From contig JAIYDA010000051.1 in assembly GCA_027487735.1 (NCBI GenBank), forward strand, positions 1-42,351: DNA of 42,351 nucleotides, given 5' to 3'. The number at the start of each line of letters is the position of its first letter. Position 1 is the first letter of the stretch. The position numbers and the translations under genes are program-made. The notes below the pieces were generated by a model. It ran no database searches. It saw only the letters and a list, made by a program, of their open reading frames with translations, and was not told the origin of the DNA. Of this stretch, positions 15,742 to 24,227 are shown one piece after another. The stretch comes from Planctomycetaceae bacterium. Lineage in GTDB: Bacteria; Planctomycetota; Phycisphaerae; Phycisphaerales; UBA1924.

Positions 15742-16572
15742 GTGAACGACCATGCCCACGCACCCAAGCGACGCACGACCAAGGCGCGACCAGCCGGGCC
15801 GGCTGGAAATGGGTCCAAGCTTGCCGCGGGCGCGCGCAGCGCCGGGTCGAGCCAGCCCCACGCCCCCAACCTGCACCGACTGAAGGACATCAAGGCGTTC
15901 AGCGTGCTCATCGCGCCGATTCGCATCGAGATCGCCGAGATGCTGCGCTGCATGGGCCCGTGCACGATGAGCCAGCTTGCCCAGCAGCTCGCTCGCCCTG
16001 CCGACACGCTCTATCGCCACATGCGCATGCTGGAGAAGGCGGGGCTCGTCACGAGCACGACGATTCGCCAGGCGGGCAAACGCAGCGAAGCGATGTACCA
16101 GTTTGTAGCCGACGACATCACGCTGGGCTTCCCGCCCGATCGCAAGGGGCAGGCGGCGCTCTTGGGCATGTCCAACAACTTCTTCCGGGCTGCAACCAAA
16201 GCGATCAAGGACAGCGCGGGCGCGCAGCGCCTGCGATTTGGCGACCTGCCCCCGGGCGTTGCGCCCAACCTCTCGATCCTCTACGAGCTGGGCTGGCTCA
16301 CGCCCGATGGCGTGCGCCGGGCCCGCGCGCTGCTCGCAGAGCTCAAGCAACTGCTCGACGAGGGCAAGCGCAGCGGGCAGGGCGAGCTCTTCCTCAGCGT
16401 TGCGGCCCTCACGCCCGTGACGCGCACGCACACGCGCGGCGGCAAGCCCGCGATGGCGACGCAGCGCACGCCCCGGCGAAGCACTGCTCGCGATGGACAG
16501 CGCGACACACAGCGCGAAACCCAGCACGACAGCCCGCGCGACAGCCAGCGCGACAGCCAGCGCGACGTCTAG
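15742..16572 (+). CDS. ArsR-type winged-helix transcriptional regulator
   Basis: The protein has 276 residues from a GTG at 15742; a TTG at 15736 is the alternative. After ~45 basic/Ala-rich residues comes a winged helix-turn-helix (about 48-125): 'FSVLIAPIRIEIAEMLRCMG', 'CTMSQLAQQLARPADTLYRH', 'MRMLEKAGLVTS', then a beta-wing with 'RSEAMYQFV'. This fits the ArsR/HTH_20 group. No metal-binding cysteine pair of classic ArsR is present, so the ligand is unknown. A helical effector region (~130-215) follows. The last ~35 residues are a tandem Arg-Asp-Ser/Thr-Gln repeat (nt 16493-16570). It shares a 140-base divergent spacer with the histone-tailed protein and may control it or the downstream hydrolase. 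Confidence 0.75.
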   Translation: MNDHAHAPKRRTTKARPAGPAGNGSKLAAGARSAGSSQPHAPNLHRLKDIKAFSVLIAPIRIEIAEMLRCMGPCTMSQLAQQLARPADTLYRHMRMLEKAGLVTSTTIRQAGKRSEAMYQFVADDITLGFPPDRKGQAALLGMSNNFFRAATKAIKDSAGAQRLRFGDLPPGVAPNLSILYELGWLTPDGVRRARALLAELKQLLDEGKRSGQGELFLSVAALTPVTRTHTRGGKPAMATQRTPRRSTARDGQRDTQRETQHDSPRDSQRDSQRDV

Positions 16573-16692
16573 GCGCCCGCTGCCCCCTTCCGCTCCTTCA
16601 AGCTCAGCGCAGCCTTGGGTCGGCATCTCCACACTTCCGTCTCGCGCAGTGCCGGGCGTGCCCCTTTGGCTGCGCCGCTGGTTTGCATCGTT

Positions 16693-16699
16693 GAAAGGA
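16693..16699 (+). promoter_or_regulatory. Strong Shine-Dalgarno fixing the hydrolase start
   Basis: GAAAGGA lies six bases before the ATG at 16706. The frame is open for 200 bases upstream, but only this ATG has a good ribosome-binding site. Confidence 0.7.
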
Positions 16700-16705
16700 C
16701 ACACC

Positions 16706-16765
16706 ATGATTCAACCCATGACTCAACCCATGATTCAACCCATAATTCAACCCATCACTCAACCA
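16706..16765 (+). repeat. 12-bp tandem repeat at the 5' end of the hydrolase
   Basis: Five near-copies of ATGATTCAACCC lie in a row, starting at the start codon. They encode Met/Ile/Thr-Gln-Pro units before the signal-peptide core. Copies differ mostly at the third to fifth base of the unit. Loss or gain of a copy would keep the frame, since the unit is four codons. Confidence 0.85.
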
Positions 16766-18808
16766 CTGATTCCGTCATTCCCCAGCAACGAAGCAGCCGC
16801 GCAGCGTCCTCAGCTCTTTTCCGTGCGCACGCGGCTGTTCGCGCGTGCCTCGCTCGTCGCGATGCTGCTCGCTGCCGGGCAGGCAACAGCCGCGAACGAC
16901 GCATCGCCCGATGAGCTCCCTCGGCGTGCGTCGCTGGGCGTGGGCGCACCCACGGGCGACGCGGGCATCTACATCACGTCGGTCCGGGGCGGCTCATCCG
17001 CCGAGCGCATGGGCATCGTGCTGGGCGATCGCCTGCTCTCGCTCAACGGCAAGGCTCTCGCAAGCACCGCAGAGCTCATCGACGCGCTACGCACCACCCC
17101 TGGCGGATCCGAAGCGACCGTGGTGGTGCAGCGGGGCGACCAGCAGGTCACGCTCAAGGGCCCCGTCGATGCAACGCAGACTGAGGTCGTGCCGGGCAGC
17201 GAGACGGAGTATCGCGCGGTGCGCGTGCAGCCCGACGCGGGCGAGCCCTATCTGCTCCGCAGCATCATCAGCGTGCCCAAGGGGCATGAGCCTGGCACGA
17301 AGCTGCCCGTGTTTGTGTTTCTGCAGGGCATCACCTGCTCGTCGATCGATCGACCCGGCATGCCCAGCGCGCCCGACACGCGCCTGGTGCACGCGATGGC
17401 GAAGGCGGGGTTCATCACCCTGCGCGTGGACAAGGCTGGGCTAGGCGACTCGCATGGCCCCGCATGCGACGCGCTGAACTTCCGCGACGAGCTTGCGGGC
17501 TATGTCGAGGCGGTGCGCGCAATCAAGCAGCGCGACGATGTGGACCCGCAGCGCGTCTACGTCTTCGGGCACAGCATGGGGGGCGTGATGGCCCCGCTCA
17601 TCGCGAAGCAGACGCCCCTGCGCGGCGCGATCGTGTATGGCACGCTGGGCAAGACCTGGCTTGAGTACACACTCGAAAACACCCGCAGGCAGCTCCGCGT
17701 CTTTGGGCAGAGCGAGAGCGACGTGACCGAGAGCGTGCTGATGACGAGCATGTTCATGGGCCCATTGCTCATCGACAAGCTCACGCCCGAGCAGGTGTGG
17801 CAGCGCAACACCACGCTCCGCGCAGCGCTGGGCGACACCGAGGCGATGGGCATCACCAGCCGCACCATCTCCGGGCGCGACGCGACGTTCTATCACCAGC
17901 TGCAGGACATCAACGTCGCCAAGGCCTGGGGCGAGGCAAAGACCAACCTCCTTGCGCTGCACGGCGAGTTTGACTGGGTAAGCAGCGCCGAGGACCACCA
18001 GACGATCGCCGACATCGTGGCACGCTCGGGCAACTTCGCGGGCGAGATGCGCGAGGTCGCGTTCGCCGATCATGGCCTCACGTCGCACCTCACGCTCGAG
18101 AGCAGCGTGCAGCAGATGGGCCAGGGCGAGCAGCTGCTCGACCTGCCGCAGACGCTGCTGGAATGGATCGCGCAGGTCGAGGGCGAGCCGCGCCCAACGC
18201 CCCCCGTGCGCGATGGCAGCGAGCCCGAGCCCACCGATACCGAAGCCGCAACAGGCACGTCGCAGTCTGCCGGCACGCCCATGCTGCCCCTTCCCACTAC
18301 CACCAAGGCCGAGGCCGGCGCGCCCGACGCCGTGCTGCCGGGCGATGTCTGGGCTGCCTTTGCCACGGGCTCGTGGGAAGGTGAAGTGACGACAACCGCC
18401 CAGGGCAGCGACGCCGCGCAGACGTTCATCATGCGCCTCGACATCGAGCGCACCGAGAACACAGGCACCTACGACTGGCGCATCACCTACGACGGCACCG
18501 CGGGCAAGCAGGTGCGCGAGTACACCCTGCGCGTCTCGCCAGATGGGCTCGCCATCGACGAGAACAACGGCGTGGTGCTGCCCGCGTCGCTCATCGGCAA
18601 CACGCTCTACAGCACCTTCGCCATCGGCGGGGCTCACATCGCCGCGAGCTACGAGCTCGTGGGGCCAGGCACGGGCTACACACGCATCGCCTTCTCGCTC
18701 GTTGCCTCAACGCCGCTCGACGCGACGCCCTCCAAGCCCGAGCACGGCGTGCAAGGGTGGATGCCCGCCTCGCAGCAGCGCGGAGACTTGCTGCCCGTCA
18801 GCCGCTGA
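16706..18808 (+). CDS. Exported PDZ-alpha/beta-hydrolase
   Basis: This 700-residue protein has a signal-like segment at about residues 45-62 ('LFARASLVAMLLAAGQ'), placed after an odd N-terminal repeat of Gln-Pro units. Residues ~72-150 form a PDZ domain ('GIYITSVRGGSSAERMGIVL', 'GDRLLSLNGKAL'). Residues ~160-500 are an alpha/beta hydrolase: oxyanion segment 'VFLQGITCSS', nucleophile Ser290 in 'GHSMGG', and probable acid Asp423 and base His456 ('FADHG'). A Pro/Thr-rich linker follows, then a C-terminal ~140-residue beta-rich domain. Substrate is unknown; an esterase or peptidase acting outside the cytoplasm is likely. PDZ plus hydrolase in one chain is uncommon. Confidence 0.85.
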   Translation: MIQPMTQPMIQPIIQPITQPLIPSFPSNEAAAQRPQLFSVRTRLFARASLVAMLLAAGQATAANDASPDELPRRASLGVGAPTGDAGIYITSVRGGSSAERMGIVLGDRLLSLNGKALASTAELIDALRTTPGGSEATVVVQRGDQQVTLKGPVDATQTEVVPGSETEYRAVRVQPDAGEPYLLRSIISVPKGHEPGTKLPVFVFLQGITCSSIDRPGMPSAPDTRLVHAMAKAGFITLRVDKAGLGDSHGPACDALNFRDELAGYVEAVRAIKQRDDVDPQRVYVFGHSMGGVMAPLIAKQTPLRGAIVYGTLGKTWLEYTLENTRRQLRVFGQSESDVTESVLMTSMFMGPLLIDKLTPEQVWQRNTTLRAALGDTEAMGITSRTISGRDATFYHQLQDINVAKAWGEAKTNLLALHGEFDWVSSAEDHQTIADIVARSGNFAGEMREVAFADHGLTSHLTLESSVQQMGQGEQLLDLPQTLLEWIAQVEGEPRPTPPVRDGSEPEPTDTEAATGTSQSAGTPMLPLPTTTKAEAGAPDAVLPGDVWAAFATGSWEGEVTTTAQGSDAAQTFIMRLDIERTENTGTYDWRITYDGTAGKQVREYTLRVSPDGLAIDENNGVVLPASLIGNTLYSTFAIGGAHIAASYELVGPGTGYTRIAFSLVASTPLDATPSKPEHGVQGWMPASQQRGDLLPVSR

Positions 18809-19008
18809 CACGCGTGCGGGGCTCTTCGCGCGGGCCCATCGCGCTCAAGTTCGCGGTCCATCAGCGCTCTGCACGCACGACCACGCGTCGTCACGATCAC
18901 AGCCGCACCCGCCGTCGACACGACCTGTGCCCACCCTCCTCGGGCACTTGCGACGGGGGTGCGCTGTGTTTTTTGTCAGTGCAAGTTTCGGAGTGCTGCT
19001 TGCACGGC

Positions 19009-20355
19009 CTACTTCTGCTCCACAAGCTCTTGCAGCAGCGCCCGCTCCGCAGCCGCGAAGGTCTCCAGACTCTCGCGCAGGCGAGCCGACGCGGCTTCGA
19101 GTGCGGCTTCATCCAGCCCGCCTGCGGGTGCCTCACCCTGTCCGCCCCGCTGCCCGGGCAGCGTGAGCTGCTGCACAACCTCCGCCGCTGCTCGCACGTC
19201 GCTCGCCGCCGCCGCATACGAACGCGTCGCGTCGTACAGCACCTGGCTCTCAAACTCCTTCGTGGTGGGCTGGATGAGCAGCCTCCAGGGCTGGCTGCGC
19301 ACCTCCACCGCCGTGAGCTTCAGTTGGTCGCTCATGAGCCGCAGGTTCGCGAGCGTGCGCCGCAGGCTTGGTGTCTGCTCGTTCACGAGCAGGCGGACAT
19401 CATCCACCGCGACGGCAACGCCCTGCATCGCGCGCTCGCCCTCGCGGAGCGAGTTGTTGAGCAGCGCGAGCGACTCGGAGCTCAGCGTCTGGGCGAGCTT
19501 GTCGGTGCTGCTGAGAATGCTGTCGATGCGCGTGCGATTCTCGCGAACGATCGCGCGGACGTCATCCACCAGCACCCGCGCCTCCTGCACGCCCCCCTCC
19601 GCCCCAAGCAGAATGGGCTCGAGCTTCTGGCTCGCCGCCTCCGCGCGCGTGAGCACGCTGCTGATCTGGCTCTGCCACGCAGGAAGCTGCTCGCGCACGC
19701 TCGCGACCAGTGCGCGGGCGTCGGTCGTTGCGCTCGCGATGTCGGGCCCGCTCTTGCCCACCATGCTCTCGACGGCAAGCACGCTGCGCTCGATGCTCGC
19801 GAGCGTGTTCTTCACGCTGCTCACCTGCTCGGGTCCCAGCCCAGCCTGCGCGAGGAACGCGGGCGGAGCCACGCCCCCGCGCACGATGTCGCCCCCTTCC
19901 ACGCGCCACGTGCCCGCGCTGGGGTCGCTGCCCTCGGGCTCCTCGGGCGTGCCGGGAGAGGCGATGTTCAGCGCACTCAGGCTGCCCAGCAAAGGCTTCT
20001 CGAGATACACCTGTGTGTTCTCATAGAGCACCAGGTCCTTCGCCACGTCCACCGTCACGTCGATCGCTTGCGGAAATGGCGTGACCGCACCGCCCGAGGG
20101 CCTCGCTCCCGGCGCGGGAGCGTTGTGCAGTTGCACACTGCGAACCTTCCCCACCACCATGCCCGCGAGCGTGACGGGTGAATCCGGGCCCAGCCCCGCA
20201 GCACCATCAGCGAGCGTGAATCGCACCGTGAACGCGAGGCCACCCTTCTGCCCGCGCGAGCGCGACAGCATCCCCGCGACGAGCACGCCCACGATGAGCG
20301 AGACGACGACAAACAACCCAGCGAGCACGTTGCGAAGCAGAGGCTTGGATTGCAT
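19009..20355 (-). CDS. MCE/MlaD-family envelope lipid-transport protein
   Basis: The protein has 448 residues from the ATG at 20353-20355. Residues ~8-30 are one transmembrane anchor ('VLAGLFVVVSLIVGVLVAGM'). Residues ~38-150 form an MCE domain: 'FTVRFTLADGAAGLGPDSPV', 'LAGMVVGKVRSVQL', and a long loop ending in 'VYLEKPLLGSLSALNI'. MlaD-like proteins are periplasmic, form hexameric rings and carry phospholipids across the envelope. The long helical C-terminus (~190-448), rich in Ala/Leu/Glu, resembles the needle-forming helices of larger MCE proteins. No MlaE/MlaF genes are in the window, so the transporter partners must be elsewhere. Downstream of iscU in the same direction, after a 170-base gap. 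Confidence 0.8.
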   Translation of the reverse strand: MQSKPLLRNVLAGLFVVVSLIVGVLVAGMLSRSRGQKGGLAFTVRFTLADGAAGLGPDSPVTLAGMVVGKVRSVQLHNAPAPGARPSGGAVTPFPQAIDVTVDVAKDLVLYENTQVYLEKPLLGSLSALNIASPGTPEEPEGSDPSAGTWRVEGGDIVRGGVAPPAFLAQAGLGPEQVSSVKNTLASIERSVLAVESMVGKSGPDIASATTDARALVASVREQLPAWQSQISSVLTRAEAASQKLEPILLGAEGGVQEARVLVDDVRAIVRENRTRIDSILSSTDKLAQTLSSESLALLNNSLREGERAMQGVAVAVDDVRLLVNEQTPSLRRTLANLRLMSDQLKLTAVEVRSQPWRLLIQPTTKEFESQVLYDATRSYAAAASDVRAAAEVVQQLTLPGQRGGQGEAPAGGLDEAALEAASARLRESLETFAAAERALLQELVEQK

Positions 20356-20526
20356 CGCAGCGAGTGTAGCGAACACCCCCGACAGGCTGGGCAGGGCAAG
20401 GCCTCAAACGACAGCCCCCGCTGCGCATCGCGAATGCTCGCAACGTGCAACGGGGGACGTGAGAAACTCAGCGGCACAGGGCACCATTCGCAAGCAAGTG
20501 CTCGCGAAGGGCTGCTCGCAGAGAAA

Positions 20527-20961
20527 CTAGTGCGCGTGCTCTTCCTTGTCCGCCTCGGTCGCGATGCCGTTCTTCTCGCGATAGTCCTTCAGAGCGGCGC
20601 GAATCGCGTCCTCAGCCAGCACGCTGCAGTGAATCTTCACGGGGGGCAGGCTCAGCTCCTCCACGATCTGCGTGTTCTTGATCTCCTCCGCCTGGTCGAC
20701 GGTGCGGCCCTTGAGCCACTCCGTCGCCACGCTGCTGCTGGCGATCGCGCTGCCACAGCCAAAGGTCTTGAACTTCGCATCCTCGATGATGCCCGTGTCG
20801 GGGTTCACCTTGATCTGCAGCTGCAGCACGTCGCCACACTCGGGCGCGCCGACGAGGCCCACGCCCACGTCCTTGCGATCCTTGAGCTCGGCGGTGGTGC
20901 CAAACTTGCCAACGTTGCGGGGGTTTTCGTAATGGTCGATGATTTTGGGGCCGTAGGCCAT
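20527..20961 (-). CDS. iscU: Fe-S cluster scaffold protein IscU/NifU-like
   Basis: This 144-residue protein starts at the ATG 20959-20961, which fits the family N-terminus ('IIDHYENPRNVG') and a CGGAG upstream. Three conserved cysteines are present: 'GAPECGDVLQLQI', 'FKTFGCGSAIASSS' and 'VKIHCSVLAEDAI'. They assemble a [2Fe-2S] cluster using sulfur from IscS; the Asp after the first Cys region is also kept. The C-terminus has a His tail 'EEHAH'. It lies directly downstream of iscS, but a 134-base spacer carrying an inverted repeat separates them. IscA, HscA/B and Fdx are not present in the window. Confidence 0.95.
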   Translation of the reverse strand: MAYGPKIIDHYENPRNVGKFGTTAELKDRKDVGVGLVGAPECGDVLQLQIKVNPDTGIIEDAKFKTFGCGSAIASSSVATEWLKGRTVDQAEEIKNTQIVEELSLPPVKIHCSVLAEDAIRAALKDYREKNGIATEADKEEHAH

Positions 20962-20975
20962 GGGAATGCTCCGGA

Positions 20976-21095
20976 GAAAAGGCACTAGGCACAGGGCACT
21001 AGGCACAAGGGAATGTGGTGTTCGGCTTCGTCTTGTTCTGGGCAACCAACAACAAGCTCACTAGTGCCCAGTGCCTAGTGCCCGTTGCCTTTCTT
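20976..21095. repeat. Inverted heptamer repeat (GGCACTA type) between iscS and iscU
   Basis: The left arm 20976-21009 (units GGCACTA, GGCACAG) and right arm 21061-21095 (CTAGTGC, CCAGTGC) are imperfect inverted copies. The right arm touches the iscS stop, and the left arm ends near the iscU ribosome-binding site. The pair could fold the whole iscS-iscU spacer in the mRNA. The same GTGCCTA units recur at 29934-29966. Confidence 0.85.
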
Positions 21096-22355
21096 CTAAT
21101 GGTGCGCCCACTCAATCTTGCTAATGTCAATCCCTTCCTTATACATGTCATACAGCGGGCTCATTTCCCGCAGCTTGCTCACGCCCTGCACGATCTTCTC
21201 GATCGCAAAGTCCACCTCTGCCTCGGTCGTCCAGCGCCCAAGGCTCAGCCGCAGGCTGCTGTGCGCCAGCTCGTCGCCCACGCCCAGGCCCTTGAGCACA
21301 TAGCTGGGCTCCAGGCTCGCGCTCGTGCACGCGCTCCCGCTGCTGCACGCGATCTCCTTGATCGCCATCATCAGCCCCTCGCCCTCCACAAACCCGAAGC
21401 TGATGTTCGCGATGTGCGGCAGGCGCTTGTCCTTGTGACCGTTCACCGCGCTGCTGTCCAGCCGGCTCGTTAGCCCGTCCTCGAGCTTCTTGCGAAGCTT
21501 CGCGAGCCGCATCGCGTCGTGCTCCATCTCCTGCATCGCGATCTCGCACGCCTTGCCCAGCCCAACGATGCCCGTCACGTTCAGCGTGCCGCTGCGAAAG
21601 CCGCGCTCTTGCCCGCCGCCATCCTGCAGCGCCTGCAACCGCACGCGCGGCCCGCGCCGCCGCACATACATCGCGCCGACGCCCTTGGGTCCATACATCT
21701 TGTGCCCGCTGAAGGTCAGCAGGTCGATGTTGTCCTTGTTCACGTCGGTGGGCATCTTGCCCACCCACTGCGTGCCATCGACGTGGAAGATGATCCCCCG
21801 CTCCTTGCACACCTTCCCGATCTCGCGAATCTCGTTGATCGTCCCGATCTCGTTGTTCGCCCACATGATGCTCACGAGGATCGTGTCGGGCCGAATCGCC
21901 GCGAGCACCATCGCCGCCGTGTACACGCCATCGGGCGGAGCCTGCAAAAAGCTCACGTCAAAGCCCTCCTTCTGGAGGCGCTTGCACGGGTCGAGCACGG
22001 CCTTGTGCTCAATCGTCCCGGTAATGATGTGCCCACGGGGCTGCCCGCTGCCCGCAGGAGCCTTCTCATACAAGTACGCCGCGCCCTTGATCGCGAGGTT
22101 GTTCCCCTCCGTCGCGCCGCTGGTAAAGATCACTTCCTTCTCGTCCGCCCCGATCAGCTTCGCCACCTGCTCGCGGGCCAGGTCCACGCCCGCCTCCGCG
22201 TCCCAGCCCATCTTGTGGTTCCGGCTGCCCGGGTTGCCAAAGTGCTCGGTGAAGTAGGGCAGCATCGCCTCCACCACACGCGGGTCGCAGGGCGTCGTCG
22301 CCGCGTGATCCATGTAAATGGGCTTGGGATAGTGTGCCGCTTGCTTCGTGCTCAT
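21096..22355 (-). CDS. iscS: Cysteine desulfurase IscS
   Basis: This 419-residue protein from the ATG at 22353-22355, with GAGGAG upstream, is a class V aminotransferase. It takes sulfur from L-cysteine for Fe-S and thio-modifications. Seen: 'YMDHAATTPCDPRVVEAM' at the N-terminus, 'FTSGATEGNNLAIKG', 'TGTIEHKAVLDPCKRL', the PLP lysine in 'LLTFSGHKMYGPKGVGAMYV', 'FRSGTLNV', and the mobile active-site cysteine in 'CSSGSACTSASLEPSYVL'. 'SSGSACTS' is the group I (IscS/NifS) form. Length is slightly above the usual ~404 owing to an acidic/basic insert. It is the first gene of iscS-iscU. Confidence 0.97.
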   Translation of the reverse strand: MSTKQAAHYPKPIYMDHAATTPCDPRVVEAMLPYFTEHFGNPGSRNHKMGWDAEAGVDLAREQVAKLIGADEKEVIFTSGATEGNNLAIKGAAYLYEKAPAGSGQPRGHIITGTIEHKAVLDPCKRLQKEGFDVSFLQAPPDGVYTAAMVLAAIRPDTILVSIMWANNEIGTINEIREIGKVCKERGIIFHVDGTQWVGKMPTDVNKDNIDLLTFSGHKMYGPKGVGAMYVRRRGPRVRLQALQDGGGQERGFRSGTLNVTGIVGLGKACEIAMQEMEHDAMRLAKLRKKLEDGLTSRLDSSAVNGHKDKRLPHIANISFGFVEGEGLMMAIKEIACSSGSACTSASLEPSYVLKGLGVGDELAHSSLRLSLGRWTTEAEVDFAIEKIVQGVSKLREMSPLYDMYKEGIDISKIEWAHH

Positions 22356-22560
22356 TGCTGCATGCTCCTCGCACGCCCGTTCGTGCGGGCGTGCGTTCGA
22401 TGTGTACCCAGTGCTTTCCCGAGCCCCCGCGCTTCCCACCCCCTCTGGATTCGATGCCAACGCCCAGAGAGGCGCACACAACCGTAGGTCGCGCCGCGAC
22501 ATTCCGCCTATTCCTCTGGGTTTTCCAAGGAATTGCCTCCACCGCTCCCCTTTACCCCTT

Positions 22561-22607
22561 CATCGCTTTCCCGCTCTATCGCTTTATCGCTTTCCCGCTT
22601 TCTCGCC
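22561..22607. repeat. TATCGCTTT-type tandem repeat overlapping the astD 3' end
   Basis: Units of about nine bases (CATCGCTTT, TATCGCTTT) alternate with CCCGCT. On the minus strand the astD stop (22584-22586) lies inside the repeat, so the last residues of AstD ('EGEKAGKR') come from it. A second, shorter patch of the same unit occurs at 35711-35743. Confidence 0.7.
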
Positions 22608-24155
22608 CTCCCCCCACCCAAAACCCACCGGCACCGCCGCCCCGTCGCTCTTCTCGACCATCGTGCCCACCGGGTAGCCGCAGTAGTCCAGGCTGAAGGC
22701 ACCCGCCGGGCGGTGATTGCCCGACAAGCCCAGCCCGCCAAAGGGCAGCTTGCTGCTTGCCCCAGCCGTGCCCGTGTTGATGTTGATGCACCCCGCCCGC
22801 ACCTCGTGCAAAAACCGCTGCTGGGCACCCTCATCGGTCGTGAAGATACTCGCCGCCAGCCCAAACCGCGTCGCGTTCGCCTGCGCGATCGCCTCATCCA
22901 GCGAGTCGACGATGCAGACTCGCACGAGTGGCCCAAACACCTCCACGTCCGCCCCGCTCGCAGGCTCGCCCTCGCCCGCAAAAAACCCCTCGACCATCAT
23001 CACGCCCGGCGACACGAGGTTCTCCGCCCCACCGACAAATCCTTGCCCCTCACCAAACCCCACCCCCACCCGCGACGCCATCACGAGCACCTGCCCCCCA
23101 CTCGCCGCGAACCGGGCCTGCGCCGCGATCACAGCCTCGCACGCCTCCTTGCTGATGAGCGGGCCCATGAACACCGGGTGCGTCGCACGCGGATCGCCCA
23201 GGATGAGGCTCGACGCCGCCTTGCAGAGCGCGGGCACAAATCGGTCGGCAATCCCCCGATGCACAATGATGCGCCGCGTGCACGTGCACCGCTGCCCGCT
23301 GCCCACAAACGCGCTGCGCACGCACTCAATCACCGCCTGCCTCAGGTGCGCATCGGGCATCACCACCGCCGCGTTGTTGCCACCCATCTCGAGCGCGAGC
23401 ATCCGCCCCGGGCGATTGAGGTTTGCCTCCATGATCGCGCGCCCAACTGGCCAACTGCCCGTGAACAGCACGCCGTCCACATCATCGTGCGACACGAGCG
23501 CCTTCGCCACGTCCGCCCCGCCCTGCACCAGGTTCACCACGCCCGCCGGTGCGCCGCACTCGCGCAGGGCCTCGTCAAACAGCTCCACCAGAGCCTGCCC
23601 GCACGCCGGTGCCTTGTCGCTGGGCTTGAAGACCACGCTATTGCCCAGCAGCAGCGCGGGCACGATGTGCCCATTGGGCAGATGCATCGGAAAGTTGAAA
23701 GGCCCCAGCACCGCCATCACGCCGTGCGCCCGAAACTCGCACCGCCCGCTGCGCGTCGCGCCAATCGCCACGTCAAACGGCATCACCCGCCGCAGCGAGC
23801 CCTGCTCGTCGAGCGTCACGTCCACCTTTGCGGCAAGCAGCTGCGCCTCTGCCAGCGCATCCCACGCCACCTTGCCCACCTCGCGCGTGAGCAGCCCCGC
23901 AAGCCGCGCTTCGCTCGCCTTCGCGCGCTGCGCAAACGCCCGCAGCACCGTCGCTCTGCCTGCCATGCCCAGCTTTGCCCACGCAGGCTGAGCCGCGCGC
24001 GCTGCGCGCACCGCGAGCGTCACGTCCGCCACGCTCGCGCGCCCGTCATACACCACGCTCGTGCTGTCGTGCGGGCTGCGGGACACGAGGGGCGTGCTGC
24101 CCTCTGCTGGCACTCGCCACTCGCCGCCGATGGAGTTCGCCGGTGCTCGCTGCAT
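22584..24155 (-). CDS. astD: Succinylglutamate-semialdehyde dehydrogenase-like enzyme
   Basis: This 523-residue NAD(P)-dependent aldehyde dehydrogenase starts at the ATG 24153-24155. In the arginine succinyltransferase (AST) pathway AstD oxidises N-succinylglutamate semialdehyde. AstD-type features: 'FRAHGVMAVLGPFNFPMHLP' with 'NGHIVPALLLGNSVVFKPSD', the general base Glu in 'LALEMGGNNA', and the catalytic Cys in 'GSGQRCTCTRR'. It sits just downstream of astA, supporting the assignment. Typical AstD is ~490 residues; the excess is an N-terminal stretch and a C-terminal tail that ends inside a simple repeat. A general aldehyde dehydrogenase is the fallback reading. Confidence 0.85.
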   Translation of the reverse strand: MQRAPANSIGGEWRVPAEGSTPLVSRSPHDSTSVVYDGRASVADVTLAVRAARAAQPAWAKLGMAGRATVLRAFAQRAKASEARLAGLLTREVGKVAWDALAEAQLLAAKVDVTLDEQGSLRRVMPFDVAIGATRSGRCEFRAHGVMAVLGPFNFPMHLPNGHIVPALLLGNSVVFKPSDKAPACGQALVELFDEALRECGAPAGVVNLVQGGADVAKALVSHDDVDGVLFTGSWPVGRAIMEANLNRPGRMLALEMGGNNAAVVMPDAHLRQAVIECVRSAFVGSGQRCTCTRRIIVHRGIADRFVPALCKAASSLILGDPRATHPVFMGPLISKEACEAVIAAQARFAASGGQVLVMASRVGVGFGEGQGFVGGAENLVSPGVMMVEGFFAGEGEPASGADVEVFGPLVRVCIVDSLDEAIAQANATRFGLAASIFTTDEGAQQRFLHEVRAGCININTGTAGASSKLPFGGLGLSGNHRPAGAFSLDYCGYPVGTMVEKSDGAAVPVGFGWGEGEKAGKR

Positions 24156-24227
24156 GCCTCGTCCTCTTTTCTGCTCTTTGGCTCGCTCCGTATCAGCCCA
24201 GCCCAGCCCCGCCAAGCCCAGCCCCGC

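Noticed and set aside
18927..18974. Terminator between the hydrolase and the MCE gene
   Set aside because: The GTGCCC/GGGCAC stem is 21 bases from the nearest T-run (18969-18974).
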